From: Chryseobacterium antibioticum
Lineage (GTDB): Bacteria; Bacteroidota; Bacteroidia; Flavobacteriales; Weeksellaceae
NCBI RefSeq assembly: GCF_012927325.1
Contig: NZ_JABBGI010000007.1
Location: forward strand, 62,001-126,000
DNA length: 64,000 nucleotides
Direction: 5' to 3'
The stretch's first letter is position 1. The number at the start of each line of letters is the position of its first letter. Shown here piece by piece: positions 18,347-27,693 of this stretch. Made by a program: the position numbers and the translations under genes. The notes under the pieces were generated by a model. It did no database searches. It had not been told where the DNA came from and saw nothing but the letters and a program-made list of their open reading frames with translations.

Positions 18347-18467
18347 AACCATTAAGATTATTGAAGGTTGTAAGGTTATTAAGAAGGTTTTCATCTAAGC
18401 TTTAACACTTAAAAAAACATTTCATTTCCCTTAATTATCCTAAATTTCTTCAATAATCTTAATGGTT
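18347..18467. repeat. Intergenic inverted-repeat element, AACCATTAAG family (copy 1)
   Basis: Two perfect 20-bp arms (18347-18366 and 18448-18467) in inverted orientation begin with AACCATTAAGATTATTG and enclose 81 AT-rich bases without a reading frame. Related elements occur at 56322-56447 and 62900-63013. The 294-nt gap between the PepSY-like and HAD genes (18218-18511) holds nothing else that I can recognise. Confidence 0.75.
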
Positions 18468-18511
18468 CAAGAAAAATTTTCAGCTTTTTATTGCTCCTGA
18501 AAAAGCAAATT

Positions 18512-19207
18512 TTATAAATAATCTTTAATCTGTAAAAGATGAGTGATCGATTTCAAGCCTTCTTCCTGCTTATTTTCTTTATAAACATCAAAGAAGATCA
18601 CATCGATTCCATAATTCTGGGAACCCACCACATCTGCAATCCAGTCGTCCCCGATCAGAATACTTTCTTCTTTACCGGCTTCTGCAAGTCCCAAAGAATA
18701 TTCAAAGATTTTCGGATTGGGTTTTCTTACGCCTATAGAATCGGCGCTGGTAATGGTTTTAAAATACTTGTCGATTCCCGATAATATACATTTTCTCTCT
18801 GTTACCTCCTGGAAACCATTTGAAATTACGTGCAATGTATAATGTTTGGATTTAAGATAGTCCAAAATATGCTCTGCTCCTTCCACCAGATCATTATGGT
18901 TAAGGATTTTATCCAGAAAATGCTCTTCGAAATATTGGGAAAGTTCTTCATCATCTACCCCAAAATGCCTGAAGGTATCATAGAAACGGTGCTTTCTCAG
19001 ATATTCTTTACCGATGATGCCATCTCGTATCTTCTCCCAAAGACTTTCATTGATGTCGTGATAGACGGAATGAAACTCTTCAAAGTCGATATTATAGTGT
19101 AAAGTAATTTCCTGTTTTTCAAAAAGGTCTTTGATGGTAAGGTAAGCATTCTTACGGTGATCCCAGAGCGTATTGTCTAGGTCAAAAAAAATGTGCTGAA
19201 TTTTCAT
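18512..19207 (-). CDS. YjjG-type HAD nucleotidase
   Basis: 231 aa from the ATG at 19207. The HAD motifs are present: motif I FFDLDNTLWD near the N-terminus, motif II VISNG, a motif III Lys in GVRKPNPKIF, and motif IV IGDDWIADVVG. The cap is helical (C1 type). The family includes YjjG, which dephosphorylates non-canonical pyrimidine nucleotides in the cytosol; that specificity is by family resemblance only. The upstream TTG-initiated extension (two Cys codons) is unlikely to be used. Confidence 0.85.
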   Translation of the reverse strand: MKIQHIFFDLDNTLWDHRKNAYLTIKDLFEKQEITLHYNIDFEEFHSVYHDINESLWEKIRDGIIGKEYLRKHRFYDTFRHFGVDDEELSQYFEEHFLDKILNHNDLVEGAEHILDYLKSKHYTLHVISNGFQEVTERKCILSGIDKYFKTITSADSIGVRKPNPKIFEYSLGLAEAGKEESILIGDDWIADVVGSQNYGIDVIFFDVYKENKQEEGLKSITHLLQIKDYL

Positions 19208-19412
19208 ACAGCACAAAATTACTCAATTTAATTTTTGGAAATTGGGAAATTCTTACTTTTAGTGGATACCACTTCCAGACTTTTTGAGTAATTCAATAGA
19301 AAATCAATTGTTTGTTTCTTAGGTTTCAAAGTTTTCACTTTTAAGGAATCATTTTTTTTCATAGGCGAAAAGTATGTTTTCCTTTAAACGTGGATTTTTT
19401 AAAAATATTATC

Positions 19413-20003
19413 CTATCGTGTCAATACAATATTATTTTCGTCCATGATTTTTCTCAGGTTGATGAGTGCATAGCGTACTCTGCCTAATGTGGTATTGATA
19501 CTCATATTGGTATGATCTGCAATTTCTTTGAAGCTTAACCCGTCAAAAAATCTTAATTTAATGACTTCCTGCTGGTTTTGTGGCAGAAACTGAAGCATTC
19601 TCAGCAGATCCTCCTGAATCTGTAAGGTGACAAGCTGATCTTCAATATTTTCCGATGGCTCTCTGATCAGATCAAAAATAGAATACTCGTCTGTTTCAAA
19701 AGTGGTTTCCGAAACTTTAACGTTTTTCGCTTTTAGTCTGAAATGATCAATGATAAGGTTGTGTGCGATTCTTTTGGCCCAAAGAATAAATTTACCTTCT
19801 TCATTATATCGTCCTTCTTTCAGCATCAGGATGATTTTCATAAATGTATCCTGAAAAACATCATTGGCAAGGTCTTCATCATTAATTTTGTAAAAAATGA
19901 ATGTAAACAGTTCTCTCTGATGACGATGAATAAGGGCTGATAAGGCTTCTTCGTCTCCTTTCTGGTAAAGGGAAATTAGTAGGCTGTCCGTTTTTAATTT
20001 CAT
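19413..20003 (-). CDS. ECF-type RNA polymerase sigma factor
   Basis: 197 aa from the ATG at 20003. Region 2 has ELFTFIFYKINDEDLANDVF and GKFILWAKRIAHNLIIDHFR. Region 4 has QQEVIKLRFFDGLSFKEIAD followed by TTLGRVRYALINLRK. These are the two helical modules of extracytoplasmic-function sigma factors. No anti-sigma gene lies next to it. The 205-nt stretch downstream (19208-19412) and the 198-nt stretch upstream are AT-rich without genes. The regulon is unknown. Confidence 0.9.
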   Translation of the reverse strand: MKLKTDSLLISLYQKGDEEALSALIHRHQRELFTFIFYKINDEDLANDVFQDTFMKIILMLKEGRYNEEGKFILWAKRIAHNLIIDHFRLKAKNVKVSETTFETDEYSIFDLIREPSENIEDQLVTLQIQEDLLRMLQFLPQNQQEVIKLRFFDGLSFKEIADHTNMSINTTLGRVRYALINLRKIMDENNIVLTR

Positions 20004-20201
20004 AACTCTTCTCAATAATAAAAAATTTGCAGATCAGCAATTCTCCAGATATTTTATCTGGCCGTAGCTGTAAATACAAAACAGTTCTTTAGAGTAAAGT
20101 AAAATCAATAGGCAGTACAATTATTATGTGGTGTAAATATAATAATTTTTTAATAACTGTTAACCAATTATTAAATTTTTACGAGAAAAATTTAAAAAAA
20201 T

Positions 20202-20693
20202 TTATTTAAACATATCATGAATAAACACTGTAGGGATATTTAATGTTAAATTAACATTTAAACCTTTCATCTCTTTTCCGTTTAAACGGGCATCTCCAAT
20301 CGGGAAAGCATAGCCTCCTGCAAGGTCTAAAAGTCCGAAAAGGGTAACGCCAATTTTGGGAGCGATATATTTATTCGATCCTTCTGCCCCTATCAAAAGA
20401 TAATAGGAATGATAAAAGTCTACATTTTTCTCAAAATTCAGGAGTACATCTGCCTGCAGTTTTGGCATGATCGCAAATTTAGAACCGGCAGAACCCATTA
20501 AAGCAGAGCCTCCCAGCCTGTAAATCACATCATCATTCTTCAGGAAAAGCAGCTTCCCTCCCACTTCCCCAAAGCTCTGGTTCTGGTAGGTATACCCCAC
20601 ACTGACCATTTTGTGCATGGTGTATTGTGCCTTTGTCATTACGCTCAGGAAAAATATAAAAAGTACAGTTACTGCTGATCTAAAATTCATCAT
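20202..20693 (-). CDS. Secreted protein, probably a small outer-membrane barrel-like protein
   Basis: 163 aa. A signal peptide ends near TKAQ. The rest alternates short amphipathic strands and glycine turns (SVGYTYQNQSFGEVGGKLLF, GVTLFGLLDLAGGYAF). A closing phenylalanine occurs two residues before the C-terminus (HDMFK). The pattern suggests an eight-strand outer-membrane barrel, but no named family was recognised. It is separated from metK by that gene's terminator. Confidence 0.6.
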   Translation of the reverse strand: MMNFRSAVTVLFIFFLSVMTKAQYTMHKMVSVGYTYQNQSFGEVGGKLLFLKNDDVIYRLGGSALMGSAGSKFAIMPKLQADVLLNFEKNVDFYHSYYLLIGAEGSNKYIAPKIGVTLFGLLDLAGGYAFPIGDARLNGKEMKGLNVNLTLNIPTVFIHDMFK

Positions 20694-20720
20694 CTTTAAA
20701 TTATTTAAGGTGTAAAATTA

Positions 20721-20753
20721 AAAAAAACTGCCTTACCCAAAGATAAAGCAGTC
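20721..20753 (-). terminator. Terminator of metK
   Basis: On the complement strand the arms ACTGCTTTA and TAAGGCAGT (one G-U pair) are followed by seven T residues, 24 nt after the metK stop codon. Confidence 0.85.
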
Positions 20754-20776
20754 TATTTATTATTTCTGAAGAGAAA

Positions 20777-22057
20777 TTAAATTCCGAAAGAAGCTTTAAT
20801 TTCGTCTACTTTATCCAGTTTTTCCCAGGTAAAGAACTCAAGACCTTTAAGAGTAAGTTCATTTTTCTGACCTTTATTGAATGTTTTATCAGCTGTATAA
20901 TGTTCTTTCCCCATGTGTCCGTAAGAAGCCGTTTCCAAATAAATAGGGTTTCTTAATTTTAAGTTCTGCTCAATGGCATATGGTCTTAAATCGAAGATGG
21001 TAGATACCTTCCTTGCAATTTCACCGTCGTTAAGCTCTACTTTCGCAGTTCCATATGTATTGATGTATAAACCACAAGGTTCAGCAACACCGATAGCATA
21101 AGAAACCTGTACCAGAACTTCATCAGCTACTCCTGCAGCTACTAAGTTCTTGGCAATGTGTCTTGTTGCATAAGCAGCACTTCGGTCTACTTTTGAAGGG
21201 TCTTTTCCAGAGAAAGCACCACCGCCGTGAGCACCTTTTCCTCCGTAAGTATCTACAATAATCTTTCTTCCTGTAAGACCTGTATCCCCGTGAGGACCTC
21301 CGATCACAAATTTACCGGTAGGATTGATGTGATATTTGATCTGGTCGTTGAACAATGCCTTGATTTCTTCAGTCTGTTGAGCCACGACTCTTGGTACCAG
21401 AATACTTTTGATGTCTTCACGGATCTTGTTCAGCATGTCTTCTTCAGTTCCAAAGTCATCGTGCTGTGTAGAAACTACGATAGAATCAATTCTTACCGGC
21501 TTATGGTCATCAGAATATTCGATAGTTACCTGGCTTTTTGCATCCGGACGAAGGTAAGTGATTTCGCTTCCGTCTCTTCTCAATACAGAAAGTTCTTTAA
21601 GGATAGTATGGGCAAGGTCTAAAGCAAGAGGCATATAATTAGCCGTCTCGTTGGTTGCATACCCGAACATCATCCCTTGGTCACCAGCTCCCTGTGCGTT
21701 TGCTTTAGCCTCAAAAGACTCGTCGTTTACAGCTCTGTCTACCCCTTGATTGATATCAGGAGACTGCTCGTGGATGGCAGAGATTACCCCGCATGAATCA
21801 CCGTTGAACATATATTCTCCTTTAGTATAGCCTATTCCGTTGATAACATCTCTTGCAATAGTCTGTACATCAAGATAGGCATCAGACTTCACCTCTCCGG
21901 CAAGTACAACCTGCCCGGTAGTTACAAGAGTCTCACACGCTACTTTGGAGTTTTTATCGTATGCTAAAAAATGATCGATTAATGCATCGGAAATTTGGTC
22001 GGCAATTTTATCCGGATGTCCTTCTGAAACTGATTCAGATGTAAATAGATAAGACAT
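20777..22057 (-). CDS. metK: S-adenosylmethionine synthetase
   Basis: 426 aa. The signatures are [18 protein letters not shown] near the N-terminus, [12 protein letters not shown], and the glycine-rich [19 protein letters not shown] phosphate-binding loop. It makes S-adenosylmethionine from methionine and ATP in the cytosol. It is a single gene with its own promoter, terminator and an RNA leader that matches a SAM-II riboswitch. The gene should therefore be repressed by its own product, which makes this a closed feedback loop. Confidence 0.97.
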   Translation of the reverse strand: MSYLFTSESVSEGHPDKIADQISDALIDHFLAYDKNSKVACETLVTTGQVVLAGEVKSDAYLDVQTIARDVINGIGYTKGEYMFNGDSCGVISAIHEQSPDINQGVDRAVNDESFEAKANAQGAGDQGMMFGYATNETANYMPLALDLAHTILKELSVLRRDGSEITYLRPDAKSQVTIEYSDDHKPVRIDSIVVSTQHDDFGTEEDMLNKIREDIKSILVPRVVAQQTEEIKALFNDQIKYHINPTGKFVIGGPHGDTGLTGRKIIVDTYGGKGAHGGGAFSGKDPSKVDRSAAYATRHIAKNLVAAGVADEVLVQVSYAIGVAEPCGLYINTYGTAKVELNDGEIARKVSTIFDLRPYAIEQNLKLRNPIYLETASYGHMGKEHYTADKTFNKGQKNELTLKGLEFFTWEKLDKVDEIKASFGI

Positions 22058-22121
22058 ATTATTCTTTGTTTTTTAGATTAAAATTAAGTGAAGAAAAATA
22101 AGAATAATTGCCCAGAAAAAA

Positions 22122-22180
22122 GAATACTGTTTTAGCATATTTTTAGAGAGGTTGCAATCAGGTCAAATTTTTCCTCGTTT
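22122..22180 (-). promoter_or_regulatory. SAM-II-type riboswitch upstream of metK
   Basis: Read on the complement strand, GAGG (22176-22173) pairs with CCTC to form P1. The loop contains AATTTGACC and ends in TTGCAA. After P1 come CTAAAAA and GCTAAAA. These blocks and their order match the SAM-II (metA) aptamer consensus: GATTTGA, CTTGCA, P1, TTAAAA, GCTAAA. SAM-II occurs in Alphaproteobacteria and Bacteroidota. The element ends 64 nt before the metK ATG. The identification is by eye; P1 is only 4 bp and the pseudoknot pairing was not fully verified. Confidence 0.65.
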
Positions 22181-22191
22181 ATAAACGTCTG

Positions 22192-22199
22192 CAAATTTA
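22192..22199 (-). promoter_or_regulatory. metK promoter -7 element
   Basis: TAAATTTG on the complement strand matches the Bacteroidota -7 consensus. It ends 11 nt before the riboswitch P1, so the transcript would begin with the aptamer. Confidence 0.6.
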
Positions 22200-22289
22200 A
22201 GTACTATTTTTTTAATACTAAAGAATTTTGCTTATTAATTATAATTTTCTTAAAATTAATGATTTAAATCACTTTGCGGACTTCTTAGT

Positions 22290-23240
22290 TCATTGCGGCT
22301 TGATGCTCACAAATTCCTTCGGGTTGATATGATAATTAAGCTTAAGCTCCAGGGAACTTTTGATAGAGTGAGATAATTCATCAATGATTTTCTGCTTAAA
22401 GGTCGGCTTATAATAGATGATTTTGATCTCTCTGTAAGGGAAAGGCTTCTTAAATCTGAAGACATTTTCCTTCTGTTCATCTGAAAGCTGACTCAATGCC
22501 AATTCCGGAAGAATACTGATTCCTCCTACTTTATCTACCATATGCACCAATGTCTGAATATTGGATGCCAGGAAATCTAAGTTCTTAGGCTTTAATGTAT
22601 TTTCTTTAAGGTGGCAGATATTCTCAAACTGGTTTCTCAAACAGTTTCCTTCTTCCAGAAGCCATACTTTTTCAACATTTAGTTCTTCAGGGATGATATA
22701 AGAGTTCTTTTTATTCGCTTCCGTATTGGAACTGTAGATCATCAACTCTTCATTGAACAGGAAATCCTGATAAAATTCATCGGCAGTATCATAGGGTGTA
22801 GAGATAATCCCTGCATCCAACTCTCCGGCTTTTAAAGCTTTTATAATGTTATCCGTGGTCATTTCCTTCACATTCATCTGTATTTTTGGGTTGTCTTCCA
22901 AAAACTTAAAGATTTCTGTTGGCAAAATGAATGAAGAAACGGTAGGAATAATTCCCAGATTGATTGTTCCACCCAAAATATTATTCAGAAGATTCGCTTT
23001 ATTTTTCAGCTCATTGACAGATTCTATAATTACCTTTGCCTGATCAATGATCTGAAGCCCCACATCTGTGGTACGGATCGGGTGCGTAGTTCTGTCGAAC
23101 ACCTTCACATCCAGTTCATCCTCAAATTTTTGTATCATCGCGCTTAACGTGGGCTGCGTAATAAAGCAAGCCTGAGCTGCTTTACCAAAATGTTTGTACT
23201 TATCTACAGCGATAAGATACTCCAGTTGCTGAATGTTCAT
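22290..23240 (-). CDS. oxyR: LysR-type regulator, OxyR
   Basis: 316 aa. The N-terminal winged helix MNIQQLEYLIAVDKYKHFGK and FITQPTLSAMIQKFE is that of the LysR family. The effector domain carries two cysteines, in EEGNCLRNQF and ENICHLKENT, eight residues apart. These sit at the positions of the peroxide-sensing pair of OxyR (C199/C208 in E. coli). It lies divergent from a catalase gene with 131 nt between the starts. It should activate katA when oxidised by hydrogen peroxide and control its own gene. Confidence 0.92.
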   Translation of the reverse strand: MNIQQLEYLIAVDKYKHFGKAAQACFITQPTLSAMIQKFEDELDVKVFDRTTHPIRTTDVGLQIIDQAKVIIESVNELKNKANLLNNILGGTINLGIIPTVSSFILPTEIFKFLEDNPKIQMNVKEMTTDNIIKALKAGELDAGIISTPYDTADEFYQDFLFNEELMIYSSNTEANKKNSYIIPEELNVEKVWLLEEGNCLRNQFENICHLKENTLKPKNLDFLASNIQTLVHMVDKVGGISILPELALSQLSDEQKENVFRFKKPFPYREIKIIYYKPTFKQKIIDELSHSIKSSLELKLNYHINPKEFVSIKPQ

Positions 23241-23302
23241 CTGATTAATATTATCTATTACAAAGATAAAAGGTTTTTGCTATTAGTAATCAAAAATTCA
23301 AG

Positions 23303-23310
23303 TAAATTTG
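23303..23310 (+). promoter_or_regulatory. katA promoter -7 element in the oxyR-katA spacer
   Basis: TAAATTTG lies 61 nt before the katA ATG. The 131-nt spacer would also hold the OxyR binding site. An ATAG-type half-site is not obvious by eye, so no operator is called. Confidence 0.5.
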
Positions 23311-23371
23311 ATATTTAATACGTCTGCATAAGACGTTTACAAGGGAAATCAATCATACAAATCATAACGAT

Positions 23372-24859
23372 ATGGATTCTAAAAAATTAACGCTCAGCAA
23401 TGGCGCTCCTTATTTTGAACACCAGGACTCACAAACTGTAGGTCCGAGAGGGCCTGTGCTTTTGCAGGATTTTATTCTTCAGGAAAACCTTGCGCACTTT
23501 GTTAGGGAAAGAATTCCTGAAAGAATTGTACATGCCAAAGGAAGCGGTGCTTATGGAACATTTACTGTCACTCATGATATCAGTCAGTATACGAAAGCTA
23601 AATTATTTTCAAAAGTTGGAAATTCATGCAGAATGTTTGCCCGGTTCTCTACTGTAGGTGGAGAAAAAGGTAGTGCAGATACAGCAAGGGATCCTAGAGG
23701 TTTTGCTTTGAAATTTTATACGGAAGACGGAAACTGGGACCTGGTAGGAAATAATACACCTGTATTTTTTATTAAGGATGCTAAAAAATTCCCGGACTTT
23801 ATCCACACACAGAAAAGGGTTCCGAAAACCAATTTAAAAAGTGCCACGATGATGTGGGATTTCTGGAGCCACAATCCGGAGTCTCTTCATCAGGTCCTTA
23901 TATTAATGTCGGACAGAGGAACTCCGCATGGCTATAGACATATGCATGGATTCGGATCTCATACTTTCGCGATGATTAATGCTCAAAATGAAAGAGTATG
24001 GGTAAAATTCCATTTTAAAACCAAACAGGGAATTAAAAACTTTACCGATGCGGAAGCGGTACAAATGGCAGGTGAAAACCCGGATTTTGCACAGGAAGAC
24101 CTTTGTAACGCTATTGAAAACGGAGATTTCCCGAAATGGACAATGTATATTCAGGTGATGACAGAGGAGCAGGCAAAAGATTTCAGATGGAATCCTTTTG
24201 ATGTTACCAAAGTCTGGTTCCACGATGACTACCCGATGATCGAAGTAGGTGAAATGGAACTGAATGAAATTCCTGTGAATTATTTTGCCCATGTAGAACA
24301 GTCCACTTTTTCACCAAGCAGCCTTGTGAACGGAATAAGTTTTTCACCGGACAAAATGCTTCAGGGAAGATTGTTCTCTTATCCTGATGCCCACAGGTAC
24401 AGAGTTGGGGTAAATGCTCATCAGCTGGAAGTGAACCGATGCCCTTTTGCGGTCAATAACTACCAGAGAGATGGTTTCATGGCAGATTCCAGTGAGTACC
24501 AGGACAAGCCGAATTATTACCCAAACAGCTTTGACGATGTGAAGCCGGACCCGGCCTACAAGAATTATGAATATGAGCTGGACAGTGCCCATGTCGCGAA
24601 TTACAACAGAAACGAAAATGATGATGATCATTACACTCAACCCGGATTACTGTATACAAAATCCATGACTGCTGAAGATAGAGAACACCTAATCAACAAC
24701 ATCATCGGAAGCATGAAAGGAATTACAGGACCGAAAAGAGATGAGATCATCAACCGTCAGCTATGTCATTTTTTCAGGGCTAATATTGAGCTTGGCATGA
24801 AAGTGGCATCACAGCTAAATATCAATATAGATGCAAATATGATGAATCATTCGAAATAG
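23372..24859 (+). CDS. katA: Monofunctional haem catalase
   Basis: 495 aa, the small-subunit size class. The catalytic His is H54 in RIVHAKGSGAYG. The distal Asn is in VGNNTPVFF, and the haem Tyr ligand is in RLFSYPDAHRYRVG. It breaks down hydrogen peroxide in the cytosol. The divergent oxyR gene and shared spacer indicate peroxide induction. There is no signal peptide. A strong A/T-paired terminator follows the stop codon. Confidence 0.96.
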   Translation: MDSKKLTLSNGAPYFEHQDSQTVGPRGPVLLQDFILQENLAHFVRERIPERIVHAKGSGAYGTFTVTHDISQYTKAKLFSKVGNSCRMFARFSTVGGEKGSADTARDPRGFALKFYTEDGNWDLVGNNTPVFFIKDAKKFPDFIHTQKRVPKTNLKSATMMWDFWSHNPESLHQVLILMSDRGTPHGYRHMHGFGSHTFAMINAQNERVWVKFHFKTKQGIKNFTDAEAVQMAGENPDFAQEDLCNAIENGDFPKWTMYIQVMTEEQAKDFRWNPFDVTKVWFHDDYPMIEVGEMELNEIPVNYFAHVEQSTFSPSSLVNGISFSPDKMLQGRLFSYPDAHRYRVGVNAHQLEVNRCPFAVNNYQRDGFMADSSEYQDKPNYYPNSFDDVKPDPAYKNYEYELDSAHVANYNRNENDDDHYTQPGLLYTKSMTAEDREHLINNIIGSMKGITGPKRDEIINRQLCHFFRANIELGMKVASQLNINIDANMMNHSK

Positions 24860-24877
24860 TATTTTGAATGATAAATC

Positions 24878-24917
24878 AAAAAAAAGGAAAAAAAACTAAT
24901 ATTTTTTCCTTTTTTTT
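24878..24917 (+). terminator. katA terminator
   Basis: An A-rich arm (AAAAAAAGGAAAAAA) pairs with TTTTTTCCTTTTTTT across a short loop. It starts 19 nt after the katA stop codon. Confidence 0.8.
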
Positions 24918-24963
24918 GTAAAAAATTTATAATTTGCAGAAAATAATATTTTAAAGTGGAAAA

Positions 24964-25731
24964 ATGAGTTACGAAAATATATTATTAGAAAAAGAAGATA
25001 GATTAGCGGTCGTAACTATAAACAGACCTCAAAGCTTAAACGCTTTAAATGCAAAAACTATTCAAGAGATAAGCTCAGCGATGGATGAACTTAATGCTGA
25101 CCCAACCTGTAGAGTTATTATCATTACAGGAAGTGGCGAAAAATCATTCGTAGCTGGAGCCGATATAAAAGAATTCAGTGATTTTGGACAGGAAAAAGCC
25201 GAAGAACTGGCCAGAAACGGGCATAATACCCTGTTCAACAAAATTGAAAATACATCTAAGCCTGTTATTGCAGCCGTTAATGGTTTCGCATTAGGAGGAG
25301 GTTTAGAGCTTGCCATGGCGTGCCATATCAGATATGCATCAGAGAATGCAAAACTGGGGCTTCCGGAAGTAACACTTGGATTAATTCCAGGCTACGGAGG
25401 AACCCAAAGACTTCCTAAACTTGTAGGAAAAGGCATTGCCAACGAAATGATCTTCTCTGCTAAAATGATTCCTGCTCAAAGAGCAAAAGAAATCGGATTA
25501 GTGAATGAAGTATACCCTATTGAAGAACTATTAACCAAAACAAAAGAATTAGCGAGTAGTATAGCCAATAACTCACCAATGGCTATATCAAAGGCCATTA
25601 AGGCCGTAAACTTGTCTGATACAGATAAAGGTTTTGAATCTGAAATCAAGTATTTCGGGGAACTTTTTGAAATGGCAGACAAGAAAGAAGGAGTTACCGC
25701 TTTTATAGAGAAAAGAAAGCCTAACTTCTAA
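24964..25731 (+). CDS. Enoyl-CoA hydratase/isomerase family protein
   Basis: 255 aa. The crotonase-fold signatures are GAEDIK-like SFVAGADIKEF, the oxyanion-hole NGFALGGGLELAMAC, and PEVTLGLIPGYGGTQRLP. The two catalytic glutamates of enoyl-CoA hydratases are at the expected places (LELAMAC and LPEVTLG). It probably hydrates trans-2-enoyl-CoA in fatty-acid breakdown or a short-chain equivalent; exact specificity cannot be read. It is followed after 43 nt by the deaminase gene in the same direction. Confidence 0.9.
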   Translation: MSYENILLEKEDRLAVVTINRPQSLNALNAKTIQEISSAMDELNADPTCRVIIITGSGEKSFVAGADIKEFSDFGQEKAEELARNGHNTLFNKIENTSKPVIAAVNGFALGGGLELAMACHIRYASENAKLGLPEVTLGLIPGYGGTQRLPKLVGKGIANEMIFSAKMIPAQRAKEIGLVNEVYPIEELLTKTKELASSIANNSPMAISKAIKAVNLSDTDKGFESEIKYFGELFEMADKKEGVTAFIEKRKPNF

Positions 25732-25774
25732 GATTTTTAATCCAAATTATTTCGAAAAAAACTAATGTAGCGGT

Positions 25775-26197
25775 ATGAATAAGTTTGATAAAGCTTATCT
25801 AAAAATGGCCCAGGAGTGGGCAAAACTATCCTACTGTAAGAGAAAACAGGTAGGAGCACTTATCGTAAAAGATAGGATGATTATTTCAGATGGTTACAAC
25901 GGAACGCCTTCGGGGTTTGAAAACTGCTGTGAAGATGGAGAGGGGAAAACACACTGGTATGTACTTCATGCGGAAGCCAATGCGATATTAAAGCTGGCTG
26001 CTTCCACTCAGTCTGCAAAAGGAGCCACGTTATATTTAACGCTGTCGCCCTGTAAAGAATGCAGCAAACTGATTTTACAGGCAGGAATTACAAGACTGGT
26101 GTATATTAATGAGTATTCAGACGACGACGGTATTGCGTTCTTGAGAAACCATAACATTGAAATAGAACAAATATCGGACTGTGAACTAAAAAAATAA
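25775..26197 (+). CDS. Deoxycytidylate deaminase (ComEB type)
   Basis: 140 aa. The zinc-binding deaminase motifs are LHAEANAILKLA (His and catalytic Glu) and LSPCKECSKLIL (two Cys). An extra Cys pair in FENCCEDGEGKTHW fits the dCMP-deaminase/ComEB group. The family converts dCMP to dUMP, feeding thymidylate synthesis. It lies 6 nt before xerD, so the two are probably co-transcribed. Confidence 0.88.
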   Translation: MNKFDKAYLKMAQEWAKLSYCKRKQVGALIVKDRMIISDGYNGTPSGFENCCEDGEGKTHWYVLHAEANAILKLAASTQSAKGATLYLTLSPCKECSKLILQAGITRLVYINEYSDDDGIAFLRNHNIEIEQISDCELKK

Positions 26198-26203
26198 GCA
26201 CAA

Positions 26204-27118
26204 ATGACCTGGGATGAAAAAATCAAAGATTTTGAAATATTTCTTCGCTTCGAAAGAAATTTTTCAGAAAACACTCTCGACGCCTATATTCGAGACATCA
26301 AAAAATTAAAAGATTACGCGAAAGAAGATCTGGCAAACGTCGGACCAGACGCTATCGGGTACGAAAACTTACAGGAATACATCTTCAATCTTTCCAAACA
26401 AAAGTTCAGCGAAAGATCTCAAGCAAGATGGATTTCTTCTATAAAAGCTTTCTTCAAGTTTCTGATTGAGGACGAGTTTAGAGAAGACAATCCAGCATCA
26501 TTGCTTGAAGGCCCAAAATTGGGATTATATCTTCCTGACACCTTAAGCCTGCCTGATATCAACAAGATCATCGCAGCCATTGAGGCCAATTCTGATCTCG
26601 GAAAGAGAAATCACTGTATCATTGAAGTTCTTTACGGATGCGGATTACGCGTCTCAGAACTTATTGATCTAAAAATTTCGAACATTAATTTCAAAGAACA
26701 GTACATCAAAGTAAACGGAAAGGGAAATAAAACCCGTTTTGTTCCTTTGGCGGATTATACTGCTGAACTTTTGGAAACGTACATTAAAGAAGTACGCTCG
26801 AACAATAAGATCAATAAAAAATATGAGGATACGCTGTTTCTTAACAGCCGCGGAACATCTATGTCCAGAGTGATCGTATTTCTGATTATAAAAGAACTTA
26901 CGGACAAAGCTGGAGTAAGCAAAAAAATATCTCCACATACCTTCAGACATTCTTTTGCTACGCACCTTTTACAGAATGGAGCAGACCTTCGTTATATTCA
27001 GGAAATGCTGGGACATTCCAGTATTACGACAACGGAGATCTATACCCATCTGAAGACAGAAGAACTTCGGGATGTTATATTGAATTACCATCCGAGAAAT
27101 ATTAATATTGCTCAATGA
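26204..27118 (+). CDS. xerD: Site-specific tyrosine recombinase XerD
   Basis: 304 aa. An N-terminal SAM-like core-binding domain (1-100) is followed by a catalytic domain. Its residues are visible: Arg in YGCGLRVSELIDL, Lys in VNGKGNKTRF, His and Arg in SPHTFRHSFATHLL, His in LGHSSITTTEIY and the Tyr nucleophile in that same block. The length and the lack of nearby mobile genes fit the housekeeping recombinase that resolves chromosome dimers at dif, rather than a phage integrase. No dif site was recognised in the window. Confidence 0.9.
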   Translation: MTWDEKIKDFEIFLRFERNFSENTLDAYIRDIKKLKDYAKEDLANVGPDAIGYENLQEYIFNLSKQKFSERSQARWISSIKAFFKFLIEDEFREDNPASLLEGPKLGLYLPDTLSLPDINKIIAAIEANSDLGKRNHCIIEVLYGCGLRVSELIDLKISNINFKEQYIKVNGKGNKTRFVPLADYTAELLETYIKEVRSNNKINKKYEDTLFLNSRGTSMSRVIVFLIIKELTDKAGVSKKISPHTFRHSFATHLLQNGADLRYIQEMLGHSSITTTEIYTHLKTEELRDVILNYHPRNINIAQ

Positions 27119-27160
27119 AAAGAAGTTCCATCTGACCTTTGATAAAACAAGTATAAACAG

Positions 27161-27676
27161 ATGAAATTATTGAAATATTGCCCAAGCTGTGGCAAAGAAA
27201 CACTACACTGGGATGGCGAAAAAAAATGGAGCTGCCCCGAATGTGATTTCAGACTTTACAATAACGTTGCCGGCGCAGTAGCAGCTGTTATCCGATGTGG
27301 TGACGAAATTTATCTTACCAGAAGAAATCGTGATCCTAAAAAGGGGAAACTCGATCTGGCCGGAGGTTTCGTAGATCCAAAGGAAAGCGCAGAGGAGGCG
27401 TGTAAAAGAGAGCTTTTTGAAGAACTTCAGCTTGATGTAGACCTTTCAAATTTAAGGTATTTGACCAGTCTTCCAAATATTTATCAATACAAGGAAATTG
27501 ATTATAATACCATCGATCTGTTTTATGAATACACTGTTTCGGAGAAATTTGAGGTGAACCTTGAACTTTCTGAAATATCAGAGGCTATTTGGATTTCTTT
27601 GAATGCATTGGATCTTGATAATCTTGCTTTTGATTCTCAAAAGAAGTTTTTTGAGGAATATTTGAAGAACATCTAA
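27161..27676 (+). CDS. NUDIX hydrolase with N-terminal zinc ribbon
   Basis: 171 aa. An N-terminal zinc ribbon (CPSCGKE at 7-13 and CPECDF near 28) precedes the NUDIX domain. The box GGFVDPKESAEEACKRELFE continues into ELQLD and has all catalytic residues of GX5EX7REUXEEXGU except the final Gly, which is Gln. The family hydrolyses nucleoside diphosphates linked to another moiety. The zinc ribbon recalls NudC-like NADH pyrophosphatases, but the protein is much shorter, so the substrate is open. Confidence 0.85.
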   Translation: MKLLKYCPSCGKETLHWDGEKKWSCPECDFRLYNNVAGAVAAVIRCGDEIYLTRRNRDPKKGKLDLAGGFVDPKESAEEACKRELFEELQLDVDLSNLRYLTSLPNIYQYKEIDYNTIDLFYEYTVSEKFEVNLELSEISEAIWISLNALDLDNLAFDSQKKFFEEYLKNI

Positions 27677-27693
27677 ATAATATGACAAAAATA

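Noticed and set aside
26204..27118. Tyrosine recombinase as the integrase of a mobile element
   Set aside because: Its length and housekeeping neighbours fit XerD, and no attachment site, phage or plasmid gene is nearby.
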